A stretch of 64,000 nucleotides of DNA from Carex sylvatica (Eukaryota; Streptophyta; Magnoliopsida; Poales; Cyperaceae), in contig CAXKVR010000003.1 of assembly GCA_964058845.1 (NCBI GenBank), forward strand, positions 347,501 through 411,500, written 5' to 3'. The position numbers and the translations under genes are program-made. The notes under the pieces were generated by a model that was not told the origin of the DNA, searched no databases, and worked only from the letters and a program-made list of their open reading frames with translations. Shown here one piece after another: positions 12,945 to 24,870 of this stretch. Position 1 is the stretch's first letter, and each line of letters starts with the position of its first letter.

Positions 12945-13324
12945 GAGGAGGGATCAAGTTACAACAATTTTTGAGTTACAACAACTATTTTTTTCATTTT
13001 CAAAATTCAAATCGTCGATCCAAACCGTTCAACATGATCTCCACAATAAAATGTGCTTGGAGACCAAATTTTACATTTTTTAGAATTTTTTTACTATTTA
13101 TTAAGATGGGTACAAAATTCAATGGTCTGAATTTGACTAGTTTTTGTACCCATCTTAATAAATAGTAAAAAAATTCCAAAAAATGTAAAATTTGGTCTCC
13201 AAGCACATTTTATTGTAGAGATCACATCTAACGGTTTGAATCGACGATTTGGACTTTGAAAACGTAAAAAATAGTTGTTGTAACTTGTTGTAACTCAAAA
13301 ACTTTTGTAACTTGATCCCTCCTC
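12945..13324. mobile_element. Complete foldback MITE (family FB-B), 380 bp
   Basis: The two halves are inverted repeats over nearly their whole length: GAGGAGGGATCAAGTTACAA at the left, and a right end whose complement is the same apart from scattered mismatches. The turn lies at about 13105-13155, around AAGATGGGTACAAAA / TTTTTGTACCCATCTT. Both arms hold the family core (AACCGTTCAACATGATCTCC and its inverse). TTATAT flanks both sides, but the context is TA-rich so the target duplication is ambiguous. It contains no gene. Confidence 0.8.
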
Positions 13325-14039
13325 TTATATTATATATACATAAAAAAAAACCGTTGATATTTTATTTATTCAAACTCTATTTATAATGCAAAAAAAGCAA
13401 AAAAAAAAAAAAAACCAGGGCCGTGGAAAAAATTCACGATATGGGCATTTTTAAAATTCTGATCATACCTGGTTATTTTTATTAAAATATTTTAAAAAAT
13501 AGGTAAAAATAAAAATCTCGGCCGACTCTTTTACCCTTTTTCCTTCCAAGCATGAAAAACTTTTGTTACTTTTCTCTGCACTCCGTAACCGTAGGAAAGC
13601 TAGTTCAAAAATCAAGGAAAAAAAAGTTGTAGGAGACCCACAATTTTTATTTTGTAGAAATAATATAAAAATAGAATAAGGTATCAGATAGATTGGAGAA
13701 TTTTATATTGATAGAAAATATTATAAAATAAGAGACATAAAAAGTTGGTTTTTTTACCTTTGCAATATTTATCCTACGCTGCTATTCCCTGTAATAAGTC
13801 ACTTTGAGTGCAATACTGATCCGTTACATAGAAGTAATGAAAAGATGAAATAGAAGATCCTTCAGCTTTTTTTAAGTGAGAAAAATTTGAACCAGTAGAA
13901 TTTTTAATTTTTTACCAATCCAAATATCAATAAAAGTTCTACTAATCTGTATTTTTCTTTCTCTCTCTTATTTTATAATATTTTTTATAAATAAAAGTTT
14001 CTCGATAGGTTGTATCAATATTTCAATCTATTAATCAAT
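13325..14039. other. Intergenic, no gene recognised
   Basis: AT-rich with A-tracts; nothing codes for a recognisable protein. Confidence 0.5.
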
Positions 14040-14059
14040 TTTTTTTTTTGGATTTCATG

Positions 14060-14525
14060 GAAGATTTTCAGAAGAAATAATAAATACCGAAATTTTTATT
14101 TATACCATATTCCAAAAAAAAAAAACCAAAATACTCTCATTTGGCTAGAATTCGATATTTACCCAGGCCGCAGATTGACTGTGCGGCCCCATTTTTTTTT
14201 TTTTTTTTTGGGGGGAGGGGGGGGGCACAGCCAGTGTACAGCCTTGCCTTTTTGTTTTTATTTTTAAGGAGCATTTATTAACTGATTTTCAAAAGAAATA
14301 ATAAATACCGAAATTTTTATTTATACCATATTCCAGAAAAAAAAACAAAATAAAATACCCTTGTTTGACCAGAATTTGATATTTACTCAGGCCACAGATT
14401 AGTTGTGCAGCCCCATTTTTTTTTTTGTGGGGTGGGGGGGGGGGGGGGGGGGGGGCACAGCTAGTCCGCGGCCTAGCTTTTTATTTATTTATTTTTAAGG
14501 AGCATTTATTAATTACAAGACAAAA
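14060..14525 (+). repeat. Tandem pair of about 230-bp repeats with poly-T/poly-G tracts
   Basis: Two direct copies start near 14063 and 14289 (TTTTCAGAAGAAATAATAAA, then TACCGAAATTTTTATTTATA). They run through GCCGCAGATTGACTGTGCGG or its variant, a T-tract, a G-tract (G-rich 14210-14225; about 25 G at 14430-14454) and GGAGCATTTATTA. A third, inverted and partial copy lies at 15260-15385. Confidence 0.75.
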
Positions 14526-15385
14526 AAAATATTTATGCAAAAAATTAGAGTTATGGCCAATCTGCATTGTGCCTCATCGATGTTTTGATAATAATAAAGT
14601 TATAGCCGTTTAGAGAGCATGGGTGCGTCATCGATGTTTTGGTAGTGAAACATCCATGCATTTCTTCTGTCGTTAAGCCGGACATAAAGCATCGGTGCGT
14701 TATCGGTGTTTTTGCATGGAAGCATCGTTTTTTTTTTTTTTTTTTAACTTTTAAATAACCATAATTTTAACTAGGAAAGTCGGATTTGCTCGTATGATCC
14801 CAATTCAGAAGGGGGGGGGGACGAGATGGTCATACCTTGCACAGGGGATCATCCCCGGGCATACTACGAAATCGAAATTGCAAAAAAACGTAATTTAGTG
14901 TCTCAAAAATTCAGTTTAAGTTTTATATCAACGATAGACATACAACATCCGGTATTAGTTTTTTTCAAAAGTCTAAAAGATTATTCAAGAATTACCTATA
15001 TAATTATTTTTAAATGCATTTACTATTTGTTGTGTGCGTTTGCTTATTTTTCTAATAGATTACGGTTTCATTTATTATTCAAATATCATTGAAATTATCT
15101 ATGATTGCTCCATATATATTCTTTACACGATAATTTTTTTTTCAAAATTCAAAGAGATATATCAAGAATTACGTATTGAAGTTTTGAATCTTGCAGCGTG
15201 GTACAGAAATTGTTCTTTTTTTGTCATCTAGTTAATAAATGTTCGTTTTTTTAAAAAAAAAAGCGGGGCTGCAGATTGTCTGTGCGGTCCCATATTCGAA
15301 TTCTCTGGTCAAAAGTGGATATTTTGGTTTTTTTTTTTTTTTTTTGTTATGGCATATAAAAAAATTTCGGCAATAAATATCCGGT
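14526..15385. repeat. Middle and inverted end of the same repeat complex
   Basis: 14555-14730 has the recurring phrase CATCGATGTTTT and GGTGCGT. 14740-14990 is the inverted partner of 12560-12770. 15260-15385 is the inverted partial copy of the 14.06-kb repeat (GCTGCAGATTGTCTGTGCGG). The whole of 12.5-15.4 kb looks like interleaved members of one non-coding repeat group. Confidence 0.6.
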
Positions 15386-16046
15386 TCGTATTAAAATACG
15401 AATACAATCCATCTATTATTCTATATTATATTTATGTAATTTCTAAAGATAAAAACTTGTATAGGAGCCCACCTCACCAAACTCTGGTAAAAGCCTAAAA
15501 AAGGTAAAAAGGAAGTAAATAAAGCAGATTGATAGGTTGGCGAAAAGGCCAACCAAACCTCCTCTTCAACCGGATTTGCTTCTCACCAATTGTATGGGAT
15601 CTATTCATGGTCCCGGACTTATCTCGTCCGTCCATTCTAAATCGGATGGTCTATATCAGATTTTCACCACCAGCTATTTGTTCAGATTCGATTTTGGTCG
15701 TTGAATCTGTAATAAAAATTAAAAAAGGTTCAATTTGGTTGGACCCTTGAGTGGATTTAATAATTGCCTAATTGGAGAAGTGCCTAACCCTATTCCGCCT
15801 ATTCCGCCTATTCCAATTTAAAAAAAAGGTTCTGCTCAAAGGATAAGCAGTGTTCTTTATTTATTGTCATTGACCCTTGGGAATTTTTTCAATAGCCAAC
15901 ATTAGTACATTCTTGACTTCTTTTTTTTTTTTTTGTCTAAGAATTTATATTCATGTTTTCTACTTAGCAACAATTGTCCCAGGCAGCAAATGATAGTTGA
16001 AAACAAAAATTATGAGGGATCCAGTGTTATTGTCTATTAGCTGCAT
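15386..16046. other. Intergenic, no gene recognised
   Basis: 15529-15750 is open on the plus strand for 73 codons, but I see no family resemblance or exon signals. The rest is AT-rich. Confidence 0.45.
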
Positions 16047-16055
16047 CTCAAGTTG

Positions 16056-16377
16056 AATTTTTTTTATAAACCATAATTAAAAAAAAAAGATTTTTATGAA
16101 ACCAACATGATTTTTATTTTATTTTTTTACAAAAATCATAAGGATTGAAATGTTATTTCAGTCCCGATTTTTTTTTGGGGACCGAATGACAATTCGGTTC
16201 CAGGTATTTTCAACGTATTTTTTCCTTGAAACATGTGAAAATGGCTGGGACCGAAATGACAATTCGGTCCAAAAAAGAGAGACCAAAATAGCATCTCGGT
16301 TCTTATAATTTTTGTAAAAATAAAAGCAATCATGGTTTGGTAAAATTTATTTTTTTATTTATGGTTTCTAAAAAATT
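16056..16377. mobile_element. Mutator-type foldback MITE, 322 bp, with 9-bp target duplication
   Basis: CTCAAGTTG is present exactly at 16047-16055 and 16378-16386. The ends pair: AATTTTTTTTATAAACCATAA at left and, inverted, AATTTTTTAGAAACCATAAA at right. Complementarity continues inward past ACAAAAATCATAAGG to GGACCGAATGACAATTCGGT, so most of the element can fold back. Confidence 0.85.
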
Positions 16378-16989
16378 CTCAAGTTGCTGGAAATTTAAAT
16401 TTTGACGGTCAAGTTTAATTTATTTTAGTCCTAGTGTGCTTATGAAAATATATGGAAGTTCTTCAATATCTTTTTTTATTTAAGCAATTTGAACATGTCA
16501 GGATGACGCAAAACGTCATGTTAAAAAAAATGATGTGACTTCTAAAAAGAATGAAATAGATGACGATTTCTTGTAAAGTAAATATTTAATGACATGGATT
16601 TGTCATTTGATTCACAAAAATTAATATTTGTAGTAAGTAAAAATGAAAATAGAGGAATGTGATATCATGATCATCTCATTTGATACAAGCACTAATATTT
16701 ATTTACTACTAAATAATTAATATTTATGTCACTATCATATCTTGAAAAAATTTTATAACAAAAAATTTAAAATTTAGATGTCAGAATAAAATTATCAAAT
16801 TATCAGATGTTAATTTTTTGGCACATAAAAAATATTATTTTTAATTTTAATTTTATTTTTATATGAATTTATAAGTTGAAAAAATTAACATTAAGAAATT
16901 ATTTATATCAGTGTATTTTTACAAATTTTTAATAACAATCAATACAAAATTAAAATGTCATAAACTCTTACATATTTATAAAAAAATGA

Positions 16990-17077
16990 TATATATAGAG
17001 AGATTAGCTAATATGCTTTCGGTAGCACTTCGGCCGAAGTGCTACCGAAAACATATTAGTCAATCTCTCTCTATATA
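16990..17077. repeat. Near-perfect palindrome with no loop
   Basis: Centred between 17033 and 17034. The right arm begins CCGAAGTGCTACCGAAAACA and the left arm's complement matches it over about 44 bases with three or four mismatches, ending in GAGAGAG and TATATA. The outer part (GATTAGCTAATATG) resembles the foldback elements' ends. Confidence 0.85.
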
Positions 17078-17085
17078 TATATATC

Positions 17086-17455
17086 GTAGCTCGTGGCTCG
17101 ATTATGACTTGCTCATTATTGGACCGAGCTGTTAACGAGCCAACTTGCTACTAGCTCGGTTCATAATTAATAAGTTCAAGCTAGGGCTTAGCTTGCTCGC
17201 CAGCTCGGCTAGGCATTAATTTGTGAATTTGTATGAATTTGTGTGCATTTTATGCTGTCCAGCTCGGTCTACCTCGGTTCAAAAAATTTGTATGATTTAT
17301 TTTCTTCTTAAAACAAGATTCAAATAGACCCTGTGAGTTAGCTCGGTCCAGCTCGTGACGATTTCAACTTGAATTTCTAAAATCAGTTTGCTCGTGACTC
17401 GAACGAGCCAGCTCGTAACGAGTTCAAGTTGAACCCAACTCGTTACCGGTCCTAC
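17086..17455. repeat. AGCTCG/ACGAGC-rich repeat element
   Basis: AGCTCG, GCTCGT and CGAGCC recur in both orientations, giving many local inverted repeats. It closes with CTCGTTACCGGTCCTACA. Similar sequence is common in plant non-autonomous hAT-type elements; ends not resolved. Confidence 0.5.
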
Positions 17456-18330
17456 ATAAGACCCCTAAGAAAATACTATTTTATAACTGTATAAAAGAGA
17501 AAAGCCGTTATCTTCGGCTATATGAATTAATATGTTTTAAAATAGTAAAATACTATATTTTAGTGGCATGTTCAAACTAGTTGTTATTGGAATAACGGAA
17601 CAATAGAATTAACAGTTATTTCGAATAGTTGCTCAATCATTCAAATGCTGAACATAATTCTAAATAGCTCAAAATTAGAGAAAATGATTTGATTCGTCAT
17701 AGAAATTTCGCCTTTGATTTGCAAGCTGATTGAAACACATCATTTCAGTGCGTCACATTTTATCAGAACAGTAATATCAAATTGGAGACGGAATAAATTC
17801 AAAATTTAAACTTTAATAAAATTCAAATTTTATCAGAATAATTAGGATAAAATTCACATTTAATTTAAGTTGGAGACGGAATTCTTTTTATGATTGTTAT
17901 CCATCATTTAAGATGTACGATACAGTAACATTTTTTGACTACAGAAGATCCCCGTGCTCTTGAGATTTGAGAATACTTCTGAATTTAAATGATAAATTAT
18001 TTGTGTCAGGCTGCCAGCGTCAGAAAAGCTAACTGGGTACAAATTGGGTATGCATAGAAGTACTCCTCACACACGTCCAGTACAGGACTACAGGGAGGAA
18101 AAGACCAAATTCCTATTCAAGTACCCAAGCGGAGCCTAACCTTCGGCACAAACTAAGATCAACTTGGTATGGCGAGTCATCTTACAGGGCTCCGCATACT
18201 ATACGACATGTATCAGTCATAAGAAACAGGAATTACCATACAAGTATGCGACACATAATTTCTAATAAGAAGATCTTAGTACAAGCGCTTCAGTTGTTTA
18301 TATTTTTTGAGGTAAAAGCGTTTCAGGTCT
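17456..18330. other. Upstream region of the alpha/beta hydrolase gene
   Basis: AT-rich and without coding signal; the distal promoter of the gene starting at 18761 should lie here. Confidence 0.5.
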
Positions 18331-18336
18331 CACACA

Positions 18337-18370
18337 CTTCTCTCTCTCTCTCTCTCTCTGTCTCTCTCCG
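18337..18370 (+). promoter_or_regulatory. CT-rich tract (Y patch) upstream of the hydrolase gene
   Basis: A TC dinucleotide run about 400 bases before the start codon, with no clear TATA box close to it. Such pyrimidine patches commonly sit near plant transcription starts. The leader between it and 18761 contains short upstream reading frames. Confidence 0.5.
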
Positions 18371-18710
18371 ATTCGATTCTCACTCGATCCGCACAGAGAG
18401 ATTCTGTAAGAACTAGAGCTTAGACAATCTCTTCTCTTATTATCTCATAAATAAAGCCTAAAAATCTTGGCTATATCTCGTCGAAAAGACCGCTAATCAA
18501 GCTACCTCTTTTCTAAAACCCTCCTTAAAACCTGATATCTCCCAAAAGAACAAACTTTTGCAACAATCACTTGTCAAATCCTCTCTAATTTCTTCTCTAT
18601 CAAGACCTACGAAAGCCCAAAAATTCCTTCAAATCTCCACCTCCACCCTCCAATAAAGCCCCCAAAATTGACTCAAGCATGGTTTGACAATTTAAAATCC
18701 CACTTTTCCT

Positions 18711-18848
18711 ATGAGAATTTTATCCCAGCCTATGAATTTGGGCGAAAACCGGAACCCCAAATGCTCTGTTCGGATAATCCATGCACCATTTCTAACCTTG
18801 CCGCAAAGTTTGCGTTCTTCCCTCCTGTACCGGCCACATATACAGTGA
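18711..18848 (+). promoter_or_regulatory. Upstream ORF overlapping the hydrolase start codon
   Basis: ATG at 18711 opens a 45-codon frame (stop 18846-18848) that runs past the main ATG at 18761 in another frame. A two-codon uORF (ATG GTT TGA) precedes it at 18679. If the leader is unspliced here, scanning ribosomes meet both first, which would lower translation of the main frame. Confidence 0.45.
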
Positions 18849-21800
18849 AGAAAGATGAAAACACAGGCCGAGTCACTGCCTCGCGGGTCCCACGAGACCC
18901 GTTTCTGGATGTACTTGTGCTTGATACTAAGAGAGGTAACAAGATTGTGGCTTTCTACTTGAGAAATCCACTTGCTAGGCTTACAGTACTTTATTCGCAT
19001 GGAAATGCTGCTGATCTGGGCCAGTTGTATGATCTCTTTGTCCAGCTCAAGATTAATTTGAGGATCAATTTGATCGGGTTAGTATCTTTTTTTTTTTTTG
19101 GTTCGTTTTTCTATCCCATCACTAATTTATGAGAAAAACAAAGAGCAAAGGGGAGAAATTTTCTTCTGGTTCCCCTTTTGGGTGGGGGGTGGTCAAGGGT
19201 TCTTAGTGAAAAAACTAAGATTTCAGAAGAAACTGCAAGGTTAACAGAAGGAATGGTTTCTAGTGGGGTTATCTGAACAAGAAACAAAGACAAATCTCTT
19301 TTTTGACCACTCCTTGTGTGAAATTACCACTTAAAACTCTAGGTTGAAGTTAGGTTTATCAAAATTTAGCTAGTTTACAGCTCTCCTTTTGGAAGTTTGA
19401 TGCTTATTTGCTCTTGCCTTTTCAATTACTGTTAATAGGTATGACTTGATGTACTGTAAAGTTCTCAATTCATCAAAAGGAATTGTTAGCCACAGCCTTA
19501 ATTCATGACAAAATACTAGGCTTATTTAAATTTTTATCAACCTCGAGTGAAATACGCTGGAACAAGGGCCTGTTCTAGATCCTATTGTATTTTATTCTTA
19601 CAAGCATGTAATAAAAAAGACAAGGAACTGCATCACTAATCGCATTGGTAATAGGTGGGTTTGAATTATATTCCCTGATACTTGGCCAGAAGTTTGGATG
19701 TAGCTAAGAAGGATAATATTTTTTTTAGTACATAACGGGTATTTAATTTTGGATATTATATAAAGGTTATGTTGGTAGTTTTGTTGCCCCCACCTCCCCC
19801 ACCCCCACAAGTAATTTTTTTATGCATGATGCAGCTTTACTTATTATTTTTCTTTGTATGTACATCACATGCAACTGCACTTGCTTGATTTCTAGAATAA
19901 TAATTTCCAAGCCACAAATCTTTTCTTTGTCATATATGAAATCGTTACCAGTAATAGTTCTCCTTTTCTACTTCAATTTGCAAACAGATATGACTATTCA
20001 GGCTATGGTGCATCTAGTGGTAAGCCAAGTGAAGCAAATACATATGCAGATATTGAGGCAGTGTACCAGTGTCTACAGACAGAGTATGGGGTGAGCCAAG
20101 AAGATATGATACTCTATGGTCAATCGGTTGGAAGTGGACCCACGCTACACCTGGCTTCACGTCTTCCTCGGTTACGTGGCGTGGTGCTCCATAGTGCCAT
20201 TTTATCGGGCATTCGTGTCGTTTGTCAAGTCAATTTCACTTTGTGCTTTGACATTTACAAGGTTAGCTATTTCTAGTGGCTTTAATTCACAAGTTTGCAC
20301 CTATGTGCGTAATTAGGGTTCACCGAATTGGGGTACTGTTTCTGGATATTTTTAATTTTTCCTTACCGAAATTTATTGAATTTGCACCTAAAATAATTTA
20401 TGTAATAATTTGTAACCCTGTAAGAGCAGAAAGAGATTATCAGCTAATAACCTATAGGCCCAATATAAATCCCCGAATAGTTAAGCCCAATGACAAGTAG
20501 CAGGCCACTGTAGTGCATACCTATGCTTTGTATAACAGATAACTGCAATCACTTGAACATGGTATATTGATATATATATCTATTTTTTTTAATGCAGAAC
20601 GTTGACAAAATAAAGAAGGTGAAGTGCCCTGTTCTTGTCATACATGTAAGTTTATTTATTACTAACGCCAACACTTGAGATCAGTAATAGAATCACAAGT
20701 CGTTGGTACATATATGCTTTGTTGACCTCAACAAACTAGCTAATGGTCCTCCACTGAGCACCTGTTTTCCTTCTCTTTTTTTGCTAAAACTTTTGAAATT
20801 TCCAGTTTGGTCCCTGAGCAGTTTGATATCCTTTATTTTTGTTATTCAATCCTATATCAAAGAGGTGACAGAGGTCCTAGTAGGTACCAACATGAAATGA
20901 TTTCATTTTGGTGGGGATATCTTCTCCATCAATGTTTGTATTGGAAAGTGATGGTACGGATCCAAATTGAACAGAGGAGGGTGTTTAGGAGTAAAAATGA
21001 AACCGCTGATGCTTTGGGACCAAAAAATGAATTGAATTATTTTCTTGGGGACCATTTGTTTGTTTAATTACTTGGGGTATTCTTCTTTTTTTTTTTGTCG
21101 CTCTTTTGTCTTTTGTCTTTTGTCTTGTTTTATTGAAGGCTTGAACTCTAGAGTTGATATGGACAAACAGATAAGCAAACCACTAGTTCAAGTAGTGTTG
21201 ACGGTTTATATGCCTTTTTTCTTGGTGGAGGGGTGGGGGTGTTGGCTCAACTAAATGTTTAATTACAAAATGTGCATGTCATCATAATTCCCTAGAAAAT
21301 ATAGAAGGAGAGAAAAAAAAAGACCTATTGGCCTGTACCTGACCTGTGCCAGAAATAACCAACACCACGGTATCAACTGGTTGATACGTTTGCCAAAGTA
21401 AAAGAGTTCATGAGTAGAATATGAGGATGTTTTTTTATTTTACATTTTCTTAATAGGGAACTGAGGATGATGTGGTGAATTGGGTACATGGAAATGGACT
21501 CTACAAACGAGCCAAGGATCCATATGAGCCCCTCTGGGTAAAAGGAGGTGGTCACTGCAATCTTGAACTGTACCCTGACTTTATCCGTCATGTTAGCAAA
21601 TTCCTTCGCGAAATGGAGAGCATCACAACAGCTACTCGGCTCAAAAAGATCAAGCAAACCCTAAATATCTCCAAACCAAGAAATCATAATGTTCGGAAAA
21701 TCAGTAGCAAAAATAAAATTAGTACAAGCAGTACTACAACTTTTACAGCTAACTGCTGCTGCAAATTTCGGTTTAGAAAACCCAATTGCTCGTGCCGGTG

Positions 21801-21930
21801 TTTTAGTTGGAGATGTGTAACATGGCCTTGTACCTTTCTAAAAAAATGTCTTTGTGGGTGTTTTTGTAAAAGTCACTGCTGCTGCTGTTCTTGTACCTGC
21901 TGCGGAGAGGGGCGTCATGGAACAAACTAA
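18761..21930 (+). CDS. Alpha/beta hydrolase, ABHD17-like, with Cys-rich C-terminus (4 exons)
   Basis: Exons 18761-19077, 19988-20261, 20598-20645 and 21457-21930 join in frame to 370 residues. The start MLCSDNPCTISNLAAKFAFFPP fits the family's short Cys-bearing N-terminus followed by AAKFAFFPP. The catalytic triad is complete: Ser152 in YGQSVGSG (oxyanion-side motif LYSHGNAADLG upstream), probable Asp217 in GTEDD, and His246 in GGGHCNLE. Mammalian ABHD17 enzymes remove palmitate from membrane-bound proteins and are themselves palmitoylated at N-terminal Cys; that role is inferred here, not shown. Beyond about residue 290 comes a basic, Ser/Thr-rich linker and a tail with 19 Cys in 50 residues (313-362). 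This recalls Arabidopsis At1g32190-type proteins, which have a longer Cys-rich tail than other members. No frame break. 5' leader uORFs may regulate it. Confidence 0.92.
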
Positions 21931-23862
21931 AGATGTATAGAGTTCTCTCTTAGATATGGGGTGTAGCCTAACATTTTCCTTTTTAGGTGTTTGTTATTTG
22001 TAATAATTAGAGTCTGGATGAAGGTACGGGGTTGTATAAGAGAACATGTATGGAGGTTTGTTGGGGTATATGCAATTAAAATGTGATATTATTTGATTTT
22101 TCACCCTTTGGATGCTTAGAAACTTCTTCCATGATATGCTTTGCTAGATTTCTCCATTGATGTTAGAGCATGCTTAAAGGGTTGGAAATTGTGGCGGTTC
22201 GATGCCAGGTCATAGCCATCTGATGCTAATTAAGGTTTGCACAACCAACTTTAAGATTTGTGTGGATCAAGTGCTCATAAATCTGGATGCACATCAAGAA
22301 GCTTCGACCCGATATCAGACCGGTACAACATTTCTCTTTTTAACTAATTGATACTTTGAACAGAAACAACTTACCTTTATACTCTATACATTATTTACAT
22401 CTTCTAACACTGCTCTTGCCAACTTCTGAGGATGCTTTACGAATCCGGTGTTGCCCATACAAATTAAAAAAGAAACCTAAGCCGATGTATTATGAACAGT
22501 AACCCAGTGTAATATGAATTTTAAGTCAATATAATAAAAACTTTGTACAATACATCTTCAATCCAATGTCAATATATTGCAACATTTTGAGGCGTATTAC
22601 GATGTGATACATAAAAAATGTTGAGGGAGCTCATATTATAATGCATCATATTTAACTCCTGGCTTAAAATTGATATAATCATTTATTATATTTATATCTC
22701 ACTGTCATTGTTAATTCTACAAAACATGGTACTTGTTGATTAGTTCCTAAATTAAATTGATCACCTTTTCACTAATTGCACTCACCTTGTGAAACATTAA
22801 TCGTTAGAAATTAATCAAGCTTTGTCAATTAGTGATATCAAAGCTAACCAAATTAATTCCACAAATTTTGATGGTAGCCTGAAATATGACAACGTATGGA
22901 TCATCGGCGAAACACGACCGTTACTTTTGTAATTCTCGATTTGTTGGAGGTCACGTAAACATATTTTTTATTTATAGAAATTTATTAAGATAATTAAGAA
23001 AATAGATGAATTATCTGAAAATATTTATTACATATAAAGAATCAGATCCTTAATTCCATGTGGGATGACGCAGTGCATAAAATTGATGACTTGGCGCAAT
23101 ATTGAGCTTCATTTTTATTTTATTTATTTAACAGTTTGCATCGTATAGATGACAAATATGAACAATTCAAATAAGAAACATTGCACATAAATTACCAACC
23201 ACGTATATTTTCTTTTCTCATTTAAAAAGGTAATAGAGCATCTTGTCTCATGTCCCAATTCAATTATTAGATCCCTCAAAAATCTCACAAACACTTGTTA
23301 TTATCTAGCAAAAAATAATTCACATTTATTTGTTTTACGATGATATGAGTACTTTGTATGTATATTTCGAAACCTTTTTTTTAACTCAAAAAATAATTCA
23401 CATCCATTTGTTTTATGGTGATATTAGTACAGCGGAGTATGTAACAAAAAATAATTCACTTCAAAATTTTGTCACTTCAAAATTTTCTTGACTTTTCTTA
23501 ACTTTTAATAATATGACATAATATGTTGTCACTTCAAACTTTTAATAATATGACAGAATATATTGTCACTTAACTTCTAATTTTTTTTACGCTTACGAAT
23601 AATAGCTAGATTCGTGTCTTGATTATGAATGTAGAAAGTGTTAGGTATCACATCCACCCGATAATTTGGTCTCTACTAATTCTAGTTTTCAAAATTTTAT
23701 TTCAACGATAATAAATGTTACAAAATGAGATAAACAAATATAACAATAATAAAAAAGAAGGGAAGAAAAAAAAATAAACTAAAAGAAAGTGAAAATTAAT
23801 CGAAAATTTTCAAGTCACGATGAATTCTCAACGTGGGCTGTTTTTTTCTGTGGTCTGAATTC
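21931..23862. other. 3' flank of the hydrolase gene and AT-rich intergenic DNA
   Basis: The 3' UTR probably ends near 22080-22100. Beyond it I see no gene on either strand. Confidence 0.5.
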
Positions 23863-24870
23863 TCAACGTTTTTGCTCTCTTTTTGTTCTTTTGATGCCCT
23901 AACCAACCATAGAGATGAAGTGAGGATGTAGGGGGCTATTTATAGGTGAAGTTTGAAGCCTCTTGAAGCTAAAAAACATGCTATGGAATTGAATTTGATT
24001 TTATGGAATTTGATTTTTTTTCTATGGAATTGAATTTTTTTTAATTTCATCTATGGAATTGATTTTTTTTTAATTTCATCTATGGAATTAAATTTTTTTT
24101 ATTCTATTTATGAAATTAATTTTTAATGCTTAGAGATCTACATGCATTTATAAATTTTTTTTGAAGTGACACTTTATTATATTTTTTTTTAGTTTTGGGA
24201 TAGCTTGTGGTTGCAAAGATGACAACTGCGATAACTTGTGGCTGTAACTTTTTTAGTTTTAAGATAGCTAGAGAAGTGACAACTGATAAGGGATGTGACT
24301 TTAAATTCACTCAACTTTTAAATTTCTATCGGTGGAAACCGATTCACGTGGAGTACGACTACTAGTGCAGCAAAGAAAAAAATAGAAATTTAATTTTTAC
24401 TTTCTTCTATGGAATTTGATTTTTGTTTTGTTTTTTCTTTGGAATTAATTTTTTTTGCTTACTTCTATGGAATTGAATTTTTTTTATTTCATCTATGGAA
24501 TTAATTTTTTTTATTCCATTTATGGAAATTTTTTTAATTTTATCTATGGAATTGAAAAAAAAATTCTTTCCATGAAATTGAAAGTAGTAAAGTCAAGTAC
24601 AAAAATAACAAATTAACAAAAATAGTAGAATGAAAAGAAAACTAAACGTAATTAATGAGAAAAATTATTTCCATGAAATTGAAAGTAGTAAAGTCAAGTA
24701 CAAAAATAACAAATTAACAAAAATAGTAGAATGAAAAGAAAACTAAACGTTTTTGCTCTTTTTTTGTTCTTTTGATGCCCTAACCAACCATGGAGATGAA
24801 GTGAGGATGTAGGGGGCTATTTATAGGTGAAGTTTGAAGCCTCTTGAAGCTCAAAAACATGCTCAAACTG
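23863..24870. repeat. Repeat family W, copy 1, bracketed by a direct duplication
   Basis: 23866-23990 (TTTTTGCTCTCTTTTTGTTC, then AGAGATGAAGTGAGGATGTA) recurs at 24750-24870. Between them is the family body: repeated TATGGAATTGAATTTTTTTT units, a segment starting ATGCTTAGAGATCTACATGC, and GGTGGAAACCGATTCACGTG. A tail with CATGAAATTGAAAGTAGTAA is itself present twice in tandem (24570 and 24672). Confidence 0.75.

Noticed and set aside
15529..15750. 73-codon open frame
   Set aside because: No domain or splice context; flanked by repeats.
18692..19000. Antisense open frame across hydrolase exon 1
   Set aside because: Shadow of the conserved sense frame.
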